NCBI GenBank assembly: GCA_019918135.1
Contig: WBZZ01002956.1
Coordinates: 5,001-47,500, forward strand
DNA length: 42,500 nucleotides
Origin: Paulinella micropora
Taxonomy: Eukaryota; Cercozoa; Imbricatea; Euglyphida; Paulinellidae
Direction: 5' to 3'
Within the stretch, counting starts at the first letter, position 1, and the number at the start of each line of letters is the position of its first letter. The position numbers were made by a program, and so were the translations under genes. Below the pieces are notes generated by a model that was not told the origin of the DNA, did no database searches, and saw nothing but the letters and a program-made list of their open reading frames with translations. Shown here piece after piece: positions 1 through 10,279 of this stretch.

Positions 1-260
1 AGATCGATGCTGTGGCTACCTACAGTGCAAATATGAGCTCCCAATTCCTCCTGGTTCCCACAAGCCATGGCCTAGTCAGACAGTGACGTGCGAAAATGCG
101 GGGGTGGGGGGGGGGGTGGCCCTGTGCTGCACATGGCATTAAAGAATGAACTTACTTCGTTACTTTGATTGCGTAATTCGCATTTGATGTAAGTTCATTT
201 TTTAAACCTATTTCAAGCCAACTAGCGCGAGTTATCAGGAGGGTAAAGGGAGTGTCCCAT

Positions 261-508
261 GCTGGTGGTGCTCATGCTGGGGGGGGGGGGGGGGTTGCAT
301 GATGTTTGGTGCACTCACCTAACAAAACTACTTGCTCCTATTAAGTAAACTAAATATCAGCATCAACATCATGACTGGGGCTAGCTCCCCTTCCACTCTC
401 GCTTCCTGAAAAAATTTTGTTCACACAAACCATGCCTTACTCTGCTGGTGGTGCTCATGCTGGGGGGGGGGGGCATGATGTTTGGTGCACTCACCTAACA
501 AAACTACT
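261..508. repeat. Two direct copies of a ~70-bp sequence with a variable G run
   Basis: The stretch 261-332 recurs at 444-508. Both read from gctggtggtgctcatgctgg through a G run to catgatgtttggtgcactca and end at aacaaaactact. The G run differs in length (about 15 against 11), which is the main difference. The second copy runs straight into a GCTGTT-type microsatellite. Nothing coding is evident in 1-640. Confidence 0.8.
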
Positions 509-588
509 GTTGCTGTTGCTGTTGCTGTTGTCGCTGTTATCGCTGTTGCTGCTGTTGCTGTTGCTGTTGTCGCTGTTGTCGCTGAAAA

Positions 589-619
<31 letters not shown>

Positions 620-664
620 CAAAGACACAAACATTAATGTCTCCCTCTCTCTCTCTCTCTCTAG
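509..664. repeat. GCTGTT microsatellite followed by facing GA and CT runs
   Basis: Positions 509-582 are an imperfect GCTGTT/GTCGCT repeat. A (GA)n run follows at about 588-620 and a (CT)n run at about 642-662, so the two runs can pair as a hairpin. The CT run ends in ctag at 661-664 and looks like the polypyrimidine tract and 3' splice site of the exon starting at 665. Confidence 0.7.
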
Positions 665-666
665 GC

Positions 667-3600
667 ATGCTGAGGGCTGCCAAAGCGCCGATTTACGTGG
701 CCCACCGCGATGGTGGTTACGGAGTTTTTGCCAGTATATACCTTCCTCCTTCCTTCGAGCTTGGGATCCTGGAAGCGGGCGGACGTGCTCTGAATCTTGA
801 TCGTAGTACTGCTTTATCAGAGCATTTTACTATGAAAATTGGGAACTTACTTCAAACTGGCATGCATCCCATTCACTTTATTTCCCCTTCAAGCAGAAAT
901 GCTTTGCATCTAATAAATTCTTCATCAAAAGGATTCAACTCGAGTCCTGAGAAGCTTGACGATACTCCCCGACCTAACGTGAAGGTAAATTAATAACCAG
1001 TACATCATATATGAAAATTGCTACAATTCACATGCGTAACTAGTAATGTGACAGTCGCCATACATAAAATAAAAAAACATGCAAATGCACATGCATTATT
1101 ACATATATACATGCGTATACATCATACATACATGATTGTTACGTGCATTCTTTTCCAGATCAGCAAGGGGACTCCAATCGTCACGGTGAGCACTGCAATA
1201 GGCAAAGATGAAGAGATTTTGCTCAATTATGCGCCGAATCCGGATTTAAGCATCACTACGCTACCGAGCGATGCATACCCGCACTGGCTGAAAGAAGCTG
1301 CCAAGCAACGCGCTAAAATTCCGGTATTTTTGTACGAGACGGACATTGGCCATGTGTGTTTCATTGTTCCTGAGCAAGAGCATCCTATTCCTTTGAAGTT
1401 AGTGTCATTGACGCACGAAGAGAAGCTTGCGCTTTTGAGCACGGTTAGTAGTGTTACTTCCGATGGATGCGCAACTTCGCAGCCGGTGTCAAGATCTTTA
1501 TCTATGTCAACAGAGCAGAAAATGAAGTTGCTCAACAGCGTTACTTCTGTTTCAGCTGCAGAAAGTCAGAATACTCTTCTGCGAAGGGCGAGCTCTAGCG
1601 TTACAGTTGTGCTGGAAAAATCAAGCTCTAGTAATACGAAGGTAATAAATAAATAAAATCAATCACTAGGTAGCTTCTTATTTGATTTATTTACAGGTAC
1701 TTGGTTCTGACATCGATACTGACGTGGACCAGAGGGAGGAGCCGCAGAGTAGTCCGGTCAAGTTCAAAGATAATAGTGGGAGACTTTTTGTTCCTACTGG
1801 ATCTTTGGTAATTCTCTTTCTCTTTTGCTTGCTTGCGAAAGTTGGTAGCTATTGTGGTTTGTTTAGAGCGTTGACGAAGGCGATTCGGATAATGATTCGA
1901 AGTGCTACCGTGAACCTACCGATCCTAGCGATACTAGGCTCCCCCCTCTGGTCGACGACGAATATGTTGGTGCGGAATCTAGTATTCTGGGCAACTACAA
2001 CGAGCTGATGGAATCAAATGAGCTGTTATGTGACCTGATGAAATTGTCACCACTTCCTGTACAACGAGCACGCAAAAATCCCACTCGCCCCTACAAAATG
2101 AAACACCGCACCAAAGGAAACGTGAAGTTACAGAGACAGGAAGCGCTCAAGAAGTTGTTGGGGATAACCTTCGCAGACCTGGATAGAGAAGTGAAGTCTG
2201 TTTGCTGTCAAAAGTGGAAGTGTTACTCATTCATCGACACGCGCGATGTGCTACACACGCGAGCGAAGAACGCAGCATCGTCACTAAGTGAGCTTTACAC
2301 GTGGACAGCTGCTCAGCTTGAATCCTTCCAAACTAAAATTGGTTCGTTTCAATATATGTACCTAACGGAGGCTGTCTGCAGAACAGCTTGGCAGCGCATC
2401 CACGGCATCAGCGACGCAGTTTTATCTCGAGCACACAAGCTTCTTGCCAACAACACGAAGGTCTTTGCCAGAAAGTCAACCGCAATTCCCGAAACAGAAG
2501 ATCTTGTTGCAATTTTGCTATGTGAAAAATTCGCAAACAGTCATCCCGAGATATGTAGCGACGGTGTATGGAGGCTACAAGAAATGGCTGAGGACGCCGG
2601 AGTGCAAAAGTATGTTCGGGACAACTGGAAAGAAGTGTGTCTACGGTACGGAACTTCTAAGAGAGTGAATCCTGATAAGCCTCCAACAGACAACACAATC
2701 AACAAAGTTTGGAAAGCGGATTTCTCAAACGTCAAGTTTGTACGAGGTAATATGCATATAATTGATTGATGTTTGAATCGTTAGCATAGCATAGCATTCA
2801 TCATTACTCACTACATCTTTGTGCTGCAGCGGGAGACTTTTCCAAATGCGACATCTGCACGAGGCTTGCGGTTCGGCATGCCCGAGGTTTCCTGAGTGAC
2901 ACAGCAGCTCAGACTTGGCGCCGCCAGAGCCGCCTTCATCACAAAATTCACAGAACGTGCCGTGTAGCGAGCATGCAACGCAAGAAGGGTGCGCAAGAAG
3001 ATCTCCATGCTACTGTTATATCTGCAGATATGAAGCCGCCTGTGCGGATTCCATCTTGTCGCCGTGCTGCTAAAGACTTTAAAGGGAAAATGGTCTTTCG
3101 CCTGTGTGTCGGTATCAACACTTGTTACACTACCGATACTAACTTTATTTTCACGTACCTGGAAGGCGCAGTGGAGCATGGCGTGAACAGTAATATCACC
3201 ATGCTTGCATCACTTTTGCATTGGGAGCTTTGGCATCCTCGCACTATGCAAGCTTGGAAGTTATTCCTGGAGTGGGACGGCGCCGGTGATAACACTGCGT
3301 GGGCTATGCTAGGCTTTATCGGGCTTAATGTTGTCGACCGTGGTATCCGTTGGCAAGTAGAATCTCATCGCAAGCCACCTGGGCACGGCCATGACGGGAA
3401 TGATCAGTCATTCAGAGTGATGGATATTGGGTGGAAGAGCACCTTCCTCACAACCAATATCGCTCAAGCTTTGTTAAAACTTATCCTTGCTTTCAAAAAA
3501 CAAAGATCGACCTTTGTGTTGGTTGTTCTTGCATGTAATTACGACTGGATGACGTATTTCAGTCCATGTATGAACAAAAGCTTCAAGAATTACAACAGGC

Positions 3601-4975
3601 CTCTGGCCTGGCGCATCACCAAGAACGAGGATCCTGATCAGTTACCGACTGCGGATTTCAAAACAATGGGAGACGCACAGGAGGAATTTCATGGAGAGAA
3701 GGATAATCCCCAAGGAGCATCAGTGAAACTGTTCATTCAGCGCCCCGGTATTGTATTATATTATTCCCTTCCCTCCCCCCCCCCCCACCTCACGTGCATG
3801 TGTTGTATATATTGCAATACCGGGGCGTTGGATGTATTGCAGCGGCTGATATGCCTCGCAAGCTTCCTGTGGGATACTTCGTCAACCCACGTTTGAAAAA
3901 GGATATTCGATCTTTGAGCAAGTACCTAGAGCCGGACGAGACTGCGCATGTGGAGGAGATGTTGGCGGCTGGAAACCTGACAAGAATCGAAATTGATGGC
4001 GACTACTTCGACGGTGGTTTGCCCGGACGCCCTGCTCATATGAAGTGTGGAAAATACAAAGCAGAATTCCGACTGGTTGATGAGCTGCCGATGAATTGGA
4101 TGGAGTTGCCTCCTAACCGTAAAGAAAAGATAAACGCTCTTACCCATTTGACACCTGACGAGCTTCTTTCTTTACCACGCACATATTTTGTTAACGAGGG
4201 AAAGGCTCCCGCTCACCCACGATGGCGCGGTGCACAGGAGCTTACTGAGGAAGAAAAGAGGGAGCAGGACTTGGCTTTTGGAAATGTTGAGCATCCGTGG
4301 CGCAAAGTTTTCATTTTACTTACATCGTTTCAAGACAAGCAAGCGTTTGCATCCAGCCAAATGGTAGTCAAGGAACTAAAGGACTGGCTCAGAATGCACG
4401 GTGTTGCAACGCAAGATGCCGACCGGAAGCAGTTTAAAAAGGCGCAGCTTGTTGACTCAGCATGGAACCATTTTCAAATCTGCCGCTGCAACTTAGAAGA
4501 AGAAGTGGATGCCAAACTAGCTGGTGCTGAACCCGCGCTATCTGAGAACTCTTCTTCTACTACTAGCACAGACAACTCTTCTTCTAGCTCAGAGGAAGAA
4601 GAAAACGGTACTAGTGTATGCTATATCTGCAACACTGGTCGCATTTCGTTATTATTTACTGTAGGTGTCTCAGACTCAACTGTGCCGCCACGAGGACGCC
4701 AACCAAGCCGTCAGCGCGGACGTCGCCGCGCGCGTCGAGCAGCAGGTCAACGCGGACGCAAGCGTGCGCGAAATTCAGCTGATTCCAAGCGGGCGATGCA
4801 ATCTCAACGCAGGAACAGTCAGGTGCAAGGCGCAAATCAGCCAGGCCCCAATCCGTGGGATTGCCCTTCCTGTAAGATCCATAACGCTGAAGGTGGAGAC
4901 AAATGCCAATTGTGTGAGTGGCCAGCAGATGTCGGTAGCTCTGATAGCTCTGACGACAACGACCCATTAATGTAG
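667..4975 (+). CDS. SET-domain / DUF7869-like transposase core / RanBP2 zinc-finger protein, seven exons
   Basis: Exons are 665-984, 1159-1641, 1697-1807, 1867-2746, 2830-3747, 3843-4607 and 4665-4975. Every join is GT-AG, phases agree, and from ATG 667 it reads 1261 codons to TAG without a stop. Residues ~10-132 resemble a SET domain (GGYGVFA near the start, RPNV, and EEILLNYA at the end), a fold that normally methylates protein lysines. Residues ~560-900 resemble the DUF7869 family, a transposase-like RNase H fold: LFLEWDGAGDN near 743-753 and GHGHDGNDQ at 782-790. Residues 1223-1242 are a RanBP2-type finger (W1223, C1225, C1228, N1232, C1239, C1242), preceded by an Arg-rich tract. A pyrimidine-rich 3' splice site before 665 suggests more 5' exons, so the true start is uncertain. 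It could be a domesticated transposon protein or the ORF of an intact element; I saw no flanking inverted repeats. Confidence 0.82.
3741..3827 (+). other. Intron 5 with a 13-bp inverted repeat over its 5' splice site
   Basis: The intron is 3748-3842. The sequence cgccccggtattg at 3741-3753 spans the exon end and the GT donor. Its perfect reverse complement, caataccggggcg, lies at 3815-3827 near the acceptor. Paired in RNA, it would bury the donor site. A C run and a TA-rich stretch lie in the loop. Confidence 0.75.
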
Positions 4976-5571
4976 CCTTGAAATACATTCTAATCAAGGA
5001 AATACTGCAACCTTCACATCACACAACCACCCCCCCCCCTCCCCCTTCCACTACCCACGTGAATCCCCTATCACAGCGGCGGCAGGGATTTTTTGAAGTA
5101 AAAGCAGCTCATAATGTAGGAAAATACTAAAAACAAATAAAACAAAGCAAAAAAACCAAGCTGTGCATTTTTGTCGCTTGTTTCCAGCATAGTCTTGTCG
5201 TCGCAGGCATGAAAAAAAAGTGGAAAAATTAGGTGTCAGACCGGTTTCTGTCCACCTCCGGAGGTGAAGTCTAAGTGGTTGACTATTAATAAAAACATGT
5301 TTTAATATCATTTTATTATGTTCTGCAACTAAATACTGAATTTCCCTTCATTTGCACAAGTTTTCTGAAAGTTGCTAAAAATCTTGGAAAAATTTCGGAA
5401 AAAGTGATACCCCCATCTTTGCCGAATGGTTAGTTGTACATCATGAACACAGAGTACCTGGTTGGTTGCGAGGTTGGAAGCAGGTGAGGTGGACGATGAC
5501 GCAGACGGGCTGGGCTCAGCGGCGGCCGGAAGCGCGGCAGGCGGCCCCATGCTTGCCGGAGTTGTAGACGA
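4976..5571. other. Intergenic region, no gene seen
   Basis: After the SET gene stop there is a C-rich run near 5030-5046 and then AT-rich sequence. I found no convincing gene on either strand. Short minus-strand ORFs here run out of the serine-coding face of the microsatellite beginning near 5572. Confidence 0.5.
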
Positions 5572-5735
5572 AGACGAAGACGAAGACGAAGACGAAGACG
5601 ATGACGAAGACGATGACGAAGACGAATACAATGACGATGTGTCGGCAGTCACGCTGGACGAAGACGAAGACGAAGACGATGACGATGACGAAGACGAAGA
5701 CGAAGACGATGACGAAGACGATGACGATGACGAAG
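5572..5735. repeat. GACGAA/GACGAT microsatellite
   Basis: Two blocks of GACGAA and GACGAT hexamers are separated by a short unique stretch at about 5626-5657. On the plus strand they encode runs of Asp and Glu (open from 5462 to 5800), and on the minus strand runs of Ser. Either could be part of an exon, but neither strand has a supported start or splice site, so I call only the repeat. Confidence 0.75.
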
Positions 5736-5884
5736 AAGGTTTGGAGTGTTATTCCTTGTATTTCATATACATATTACCTGGAATATATTTTGAATATTAA
5801 TCCGTAACCGGTATTACTTTCACAATTAAGGACAATACATCCGGTGTTTCCTCGGTTTTGGCGTAACGACCGAAACAGTCATAA

Positions 5885-5938
5885 CGTACCGTTACTTACG
5901 GTACGCCGTTTCTCACGGACTGATTGGCAATTGCCAAT
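5885..5938. repeat. Two perfect palindromes close together
   Basis: The sequence cgtaccgt at 5885-5892 faces acggtacg at 5898-5905 across a 5-base loop. A perfect 16-bp palindrome, attggcaattgccaat, lies at 5923-5938. They sit just before the 57-bp tandem repeat and upstream of the retrotransposon Gag. They may belong to its leader or to a separate small element. Confidence 0.7.
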
Positions 5939-5940
5939 AT

Positions 5941-6054
5941 TTACGATACTCAGTTGACATTGCCAATGTCATTTGAATCAGTGCCACTTTACTAATTTTA
6001 CGATACTCAGTTGACATTGCCGATGTCATTTGAATCAGTGCCACTTTATTAGTT
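5941..6054. repeat. 57-bp tandem repeat, two units
   Basis: Units 5941-5997 and 5998-6054 differ at only three positions. The first contains gacattg-c-caatgtc, a perfect inverted repeat; the second unit has one change in it. No LTR boundary could be fixed in 5800-6371, because the 3' end of the retrotransposon is missing and there is no second LTR to compare. Confidence 0.85.
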
Positions 6055-6371
6055 TCTCCACTAATATCTGTCTCTGACTCATCACTGTTTCGAGAGTTAC
6101 AATGCAGTGGAAGCACATGTTCATAAAGGTACAAACTACTCAGAGCGCGCCCTATCTTACCCGTATATCCATACAGACTTCAGCTGAGGCACGCAGCCAG
6201 CTGGAGGCACGCTCCCTCAAAGGTAGTTACCAAGTTGTACCTTCCTCCTTCTCATTAAAGTATTTTTACCGTTCATTGTATTACCAGTAGTATTGTTACC
6301 GTCCGTAGTATTTCCGTTCGTTGTTTAGATACAAGTATTCTATTCGGACGAATTATCCGTGCCGACAAGGA

Positions 6372-8621
6372 ATGGCAGGTCATGAGCCAGCACGCTATCT
6401 ACTAAAGATACCGCGCCTACCCCTCTCTACGCAACGCTCCGTGGAAGATGCGCAGAAATTCAACAATTTTCGCTGGAGCTTCCTGCAATGGGCCGAAGCT
6501 GCCGACCCGACGATGCTCATCAACCTTCGCGACGATTCGGCCCCGATTACAAGAGCCGAAATGAAGATTATGATTCATCCTGGACCAGCACCAGGCCCGG
6601 GGGTAGACGACCCCAACCGACTGTTACGAGCCAACGTTCAAGCTCTACCAGACCCACCAACATGGGAACAACTAGCCGCATGTTTCTCCATCCAACAGCA
6701 ACTAAAAATGAGAATTAAAGTGAGAGCATCATTTGCCGAGGCAGTGAACGAACACCCTGTTCTACTCTCACTGGGAGCAGCAGGACGTGAGCCACACCAA
6801 ATGTGGCAACACCTCATACAAGAGTTTGGCCTTTCAGAGGACATCCAACTTGCCCGCTCACAAACTGAACTCCATGCCGACCGCATCCCCCTTGGAGCCG
6901 ACTTGGAGAAGTGGATCAACAGCTTTTCAACACGCTTCGACGAGATGCGTGTTTGCGGACAAGTCTTCGTGGACTCTTACAAATGCCAAGAGCTGCTCAA
7001 ACGGGTCAAACATGCTACGCACCTCAACATGACAGAGGCACCCAACAGCCTCTACTACAGCAAGACCGGACCAGCAGCAAAACCTACGTACCCACAACTA
7101 TGCGAACAACTCAAGCTTTTGGTACAGGCAAACAAACTTACTGACGGTCTAGACTCCATGTCCCTCAACCATGTTGACGAGAAGTCCCGCAACACGAGTC
7201 TCTACGTACAAGACGCACGCCAACCATCATCACCGACATCGCTCCGCAGGTGTTACAACTGCAACGACAGAAACCACATGCGTAGTGATTGCTGGCGCAC
7301 ATGTAAACGTACAGAGTGCAAACAACAAAATAGCAAGCCCGATACGCACTGTGGATCTGAATGCACTCATGGGCGACGACCAGACGCTACTCGTGGTCGC
7401 TCACCAGATCGCGCGAGGTCGAGAAGTCGCTCACCACCAACGAGCACATCAACACGAGCAGAACGACGTGCACCGACCCCGACAGGCAACCGAAGAGGCA
7501 ATGTAGTCCCTTTTGCCCAAGACATTGAGACGCCCGACCCGGTGGAGTCTACATCGGACGTCGAAGATGATTGGTACAATCTTATGTGCGACGAGGATGA
7601 GGATTTTGACATTGACGGGTCCGTACAAGAGGAGATGAAAGTCTCCATGCAGCCACCCCCAGGGGGGCCGCCAACTGTACCATTCCCGCAAAATGTCAAT
7701 GTCGTGCCTCAACCCCCAATCACTTCGACTTCGCCCAATGTTCCCGCTGCTGCACGTCAAGCTGCGACCGACAGCCCAAATCTGGGTGCTCATGGAGTAG
7801 TCAACATGCATACCAACTACGCTATCGACCCTTCGCTTCGCCTGCCCAACTTGCCATGGGACTCGCTCTCCCGTCCTCAACAGCTGGACGAAAACGACTT
7901 TCGTACCAAATTGAACGTTTGGGTCTTCCTTACCAAACTTTACCGCAAAACCGGCAAACCAGCAGGCTTCCCCGTCCCACCGCGCCACTGGCCTCCAGAA
8001 TGGAGAGTAGAAGCCCCAAGATGCTACATCTACCCACGGGAAGATCCATGGCTTCCAAACGAAACCCTCATGGCTACCGTTCCATCACTGGACTGGCTAA
8101 GCGAACAAAAAGTACACGCCCTGGACCGCCCACACATGCAAGGAGACCAACGCACCATCCGCTCTCAAGCTCGACCTACAACCAGATGCAGAGTTGAAAT
8201 GCAAATCTCACCTTACACAGATGTAATCCTTACTACATCACAATCGCATGCTACCATACCCAACGCTCCGTGGTACCACGTCACTGACGTACACTTCTGC
8301 TACAGGCATGCGAAGCGGGTGGAGATGGACTACTGGTCCATACGCCAAAAGTTCAACATCTGGCCAGAAGGTTGGCAGAGCGTATCTCCGATGTGTCGCA
8401 ACTGCGACCTATACCACGACACTGGGATGTTACCAATTGGGCTACACTCTGACGCACCTGTCCCTCCAGCTTCCTGCGAATTCTGCAACAAGACGGACAA
8501 TGCAACCAAGCCACACAAGCTATGCAGTGGATGTAATTGGGTCAAATATTGCGATACAACCTGTCAAAGAAAGACTGAGCCGCCCATCGCCGCTTCTGCC
8601 TCTTCGCATCGTCACCAGTGA
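6372..8621 (+). CDS. gag: Copia-type Gag polyprotein with zinc knuckle and C-terminal MYND-like finger
   Basis: This 749-aa ORF is intact from ATG 6372; the frame is open slightly upstream but without an ATG. The N-terminal half is Gag-like and would package element RNA, with a stretch near LEKWINSFSTRFDEM like the UBN2/Gag family. A CCHC zinc knuckle, CYNCNDRNHMRSDC, sits at residues 294-307, followed by an Arg/Ser-rich linker and an acidic, proline-rich region. Near residues 703-732 is a second cysteine cluster (CEFC, then CSGC, then YCDTTCQ) that matches the first part of a MYND finger. The final W/H/C residues of a MYND domain are not seen, so it may be incomplete. Pol follows in another frame. 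The intact Gag beside a broken Pol suggests recent decay or loss of constraint on Pol only. Confidence 0.8.
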   Translation: MAGHEPARYLLKIPRLPLSTQRSVEDAQKFNNFRWSFLQWAEAADPTMLINLRDDSAPITRAEMKIMIHPGPAPGPGVDDPNRLLRANVQALPDPPTWEQLAACFSIQQQLKMRIKVRASFAEAVNEHPVLLSLGAAGREPHQMWQHLIQEFGLSEDIQLARSQTELHADRIPLGADLEKWINSFSTRFDEMRVCGQVFVDSYKCQELLKRVKHATHLNMTEAPNSLYYSKTGPAAKPTYPQLCEQLKLLVQANKLTDGLDSMSLNHVDEKSRNTSLYVQDARQPSSPTSLRRCYNCNDRNHMRSDCWRTCKRTECKQQNSKPDTHCGSECTHGRRPDATRGRSPDRARSRSRSPPTSTSTRAERRAPTPTGNRRGNVVPFAQDIETPDPVESTSDVEDDWYNLMCDEDEDFDIDGSVQEEMKVSMQPPPGGPPTVPFPQNVNVVPQPPITSTSPNVPAAARQAATDSPNLGAHGVVNMHTNYAIDPSLRLPNLPWDSLSRPQQLDENDFRTKLNVWVFLTKLYRKTGKPAGFPVPPRHWPPEWRVEAPRCYIYPREDPWLPNETLMATVPSLDWLSEQKVHALDRPHMQGDQRTIRSQARPTTRCRVEMQISPYTDVILTTSQSHATIPNAPWYHVTDVHFCYRHAKRVEMDYWSIRQKFNIWPEGWQSVSPMCRNCDLYHDTGMLPIGLHSDAPVPPASCEFCNKTDNATKPHKLCSGCNWVKYCDTTCQRKTEPPIAASASSHRHQ

Positions 8622-8640
8622 ACGAACTGCTACGCAATAA

Positions 8641-10279
8641 ACTGCACCAAAAGATTATGCCTGGGTGTGGAATTGGTTCAAAAATGGTAAATTTGCGGAC
8701 TTTGCATATCACCGGATGATGCGCTACGAACTAACCGAAAAAAGTGGCGACGTAGTATCGACCTTACCAAACGAATATGGCATTGGTGATGTTAGAGAAA
8801 TTCTACGCTGTCTCGCCGGCTACCCGCAGTACGAACCAGACAAGACTAACCGTACTATATACACAGCAGCAGTCGACATTCGACAATGAGCCCGTTTCGA
8901 TGTCATCTTTCTTGCCCGGTCATTCACTGCGATGATGGTCGACGAAGACCAAGACGACTACGACAACGTACAAATTAGCAACGACAGCGAATTGCTCGAG
9001 CCACCTATGGGCCTACATTACAACGATACGTCACAGCCCTTCATGTTTCCAGACGAACTCTATGGATACAACACGACAAGCGATCAGTACCGGAAAATGT
9101 TAATATCAGACAAGTTCGAACTCGACAACGCAACTGTTGACGATGGACAAGCAGTCAACAACAACACGGACATAAATGCTACCGTGTTCAACGCGGAAGA
9201 CAACGACGAAGTTTTGATCCCGTCCCTGACACCAGCAGTTCATACCATCTTCGACTCTGGAAGCAACCGCATGGTTATCCACGACTCAGTAGACTGTTCT
9301 GACCTACGTACGAAACATACAGTAGTTGGTGGAGTCAACAACAGCCAGATCAAGTTCAACTCTACAGCAACAGGCTACATACCCACAGTCACTGGTATGG
9401 GAAAACAAAATTGGCTTGAATTGCCTAAATCGCTTATTTCTGAATCCACCTACAACCTAGTTTCGCCTGGCGTCTTAGACAGTACACGTGGGTACTCTTC
9501 CTATTTCAGAAAAATGGACAAGTGATCATGATGGACAAGCCCATCAAGTTCATTGAGGCATGGCGACCAAACGTTTTAGCCAGGGGACGAATGACGCCCA
9601 GTCGCCTTTACGGAGCCGACAATTTTGCAAACCAACCTTTGGACTTCAACAATCGACACGTCCCTGAAAGACGACACACCGACAACGGGGGGAGCAAGGC
9701 AATTTCTCTATTTGCAACTGCCGCTACCCCTAATCTTCATCTAGCTCTATTTGCCCTGAGCCGTACATCTAATCAACCAATACCAGCTATGACTGTACAC
9801 CGTATGTCTGCCCACGGCAACACCAAAGCTATGGCTGAAGTCGCAAAAGCTCTGAACAGGACTATCGCCGGCCGAGCCTGGCAAGAAAGAATTCCGCGAA
9901 TGTGCTTTGGATGCAGTCAAGTCGAAGTCCCACGTCTACCCTACCCAGAGAAACACGAGAAGTTGGACTCACACTATGGACTACATGAAGCATTCTGCAT
10001 GGACTACCGTGGACCCTATGGCTGCACATCACTGCAAGGCAACAAGTACGAACTGGTTTTCAAACCATCTACCGGAGGCATGTCACTGAATTTCTACAAC
10101 CCCTCCCGCTCGTCTGACATTTACTTTCCACAAGTAATCAAAGCACTTGCCTTCTACGAACGACATCAGAAGTCAAAGCAAAGCAGTTACGAGCAGACGG
10201 GGAATTCATCGCACACGCGTTGGTCAAGTGGTGTGAAGATCAAGGGATCATTCTAAACAGGAGTGGGAGCCCTTTTCAA
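8641..10279 (+). pseudogene. pol: Copia pol remnant: protease, pre-integrase and partial integrase
   Basis: One frame runs from 8641 across an in-frame TGA at 8887-8889 to 9525. It carries an aspartic-protease active site, IFDSGSNRMV, near 9250. The reading frame then shifts near 9510 into an ORF ending at 10256. That ORF has a His/Cys pre-integrase region (VHRMSAHG ... CFGC) and the first integrase Asp in FCMDYRGP. A second shift near 10170 restores the integrase with LRADGEF, then WCEDQG and SGSPFQ, motifs around the second Asp and catalytic Glu region of rve integrases. At least one stop and two frameshifts make it non-functional as read. The SGSPFQ codons at 10262-10279 overlap the first 14 bases shared with the duplicated unit. 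Confidence 0.8.

Larger units (their letters stand above)
6372..10279 (+). mobile_element. Degenerate Copia-class retrotransposon, cut off inside the integrase
   Basis: The order Gag, aspartic protease, pre-integrase zinc-binding region, integrase is that of Ty1/copia elements, in which integrase precedes reverse transcriptase. Pol is broken by stop codons and frame changes. The integrase stops after its second catalytic Asp region, where the 15-kb duplicated unit begins at 10266. Reverse transcriptase, RNase H and the 3' LTR are absent. I could not delimit a 5' LTR or a primer binding site, so the left edge given is simply the Gag start. Confidence 0.85.

Noticed and set aside
500..582. Possible CRISPR-like or structured repeat array
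   Set aside because: It is a plain GCTGTT microsatellite with no spacers of regular length, in eukaryotic DNA.
5462..5800. Asp/Glu-rich plus-strand frame, and Ser-rich minus-strand frame at 5329-5652
   Set aside because: Both are translations of the GACGAA/GACGAT microsatellite without supported starts or splice sites.
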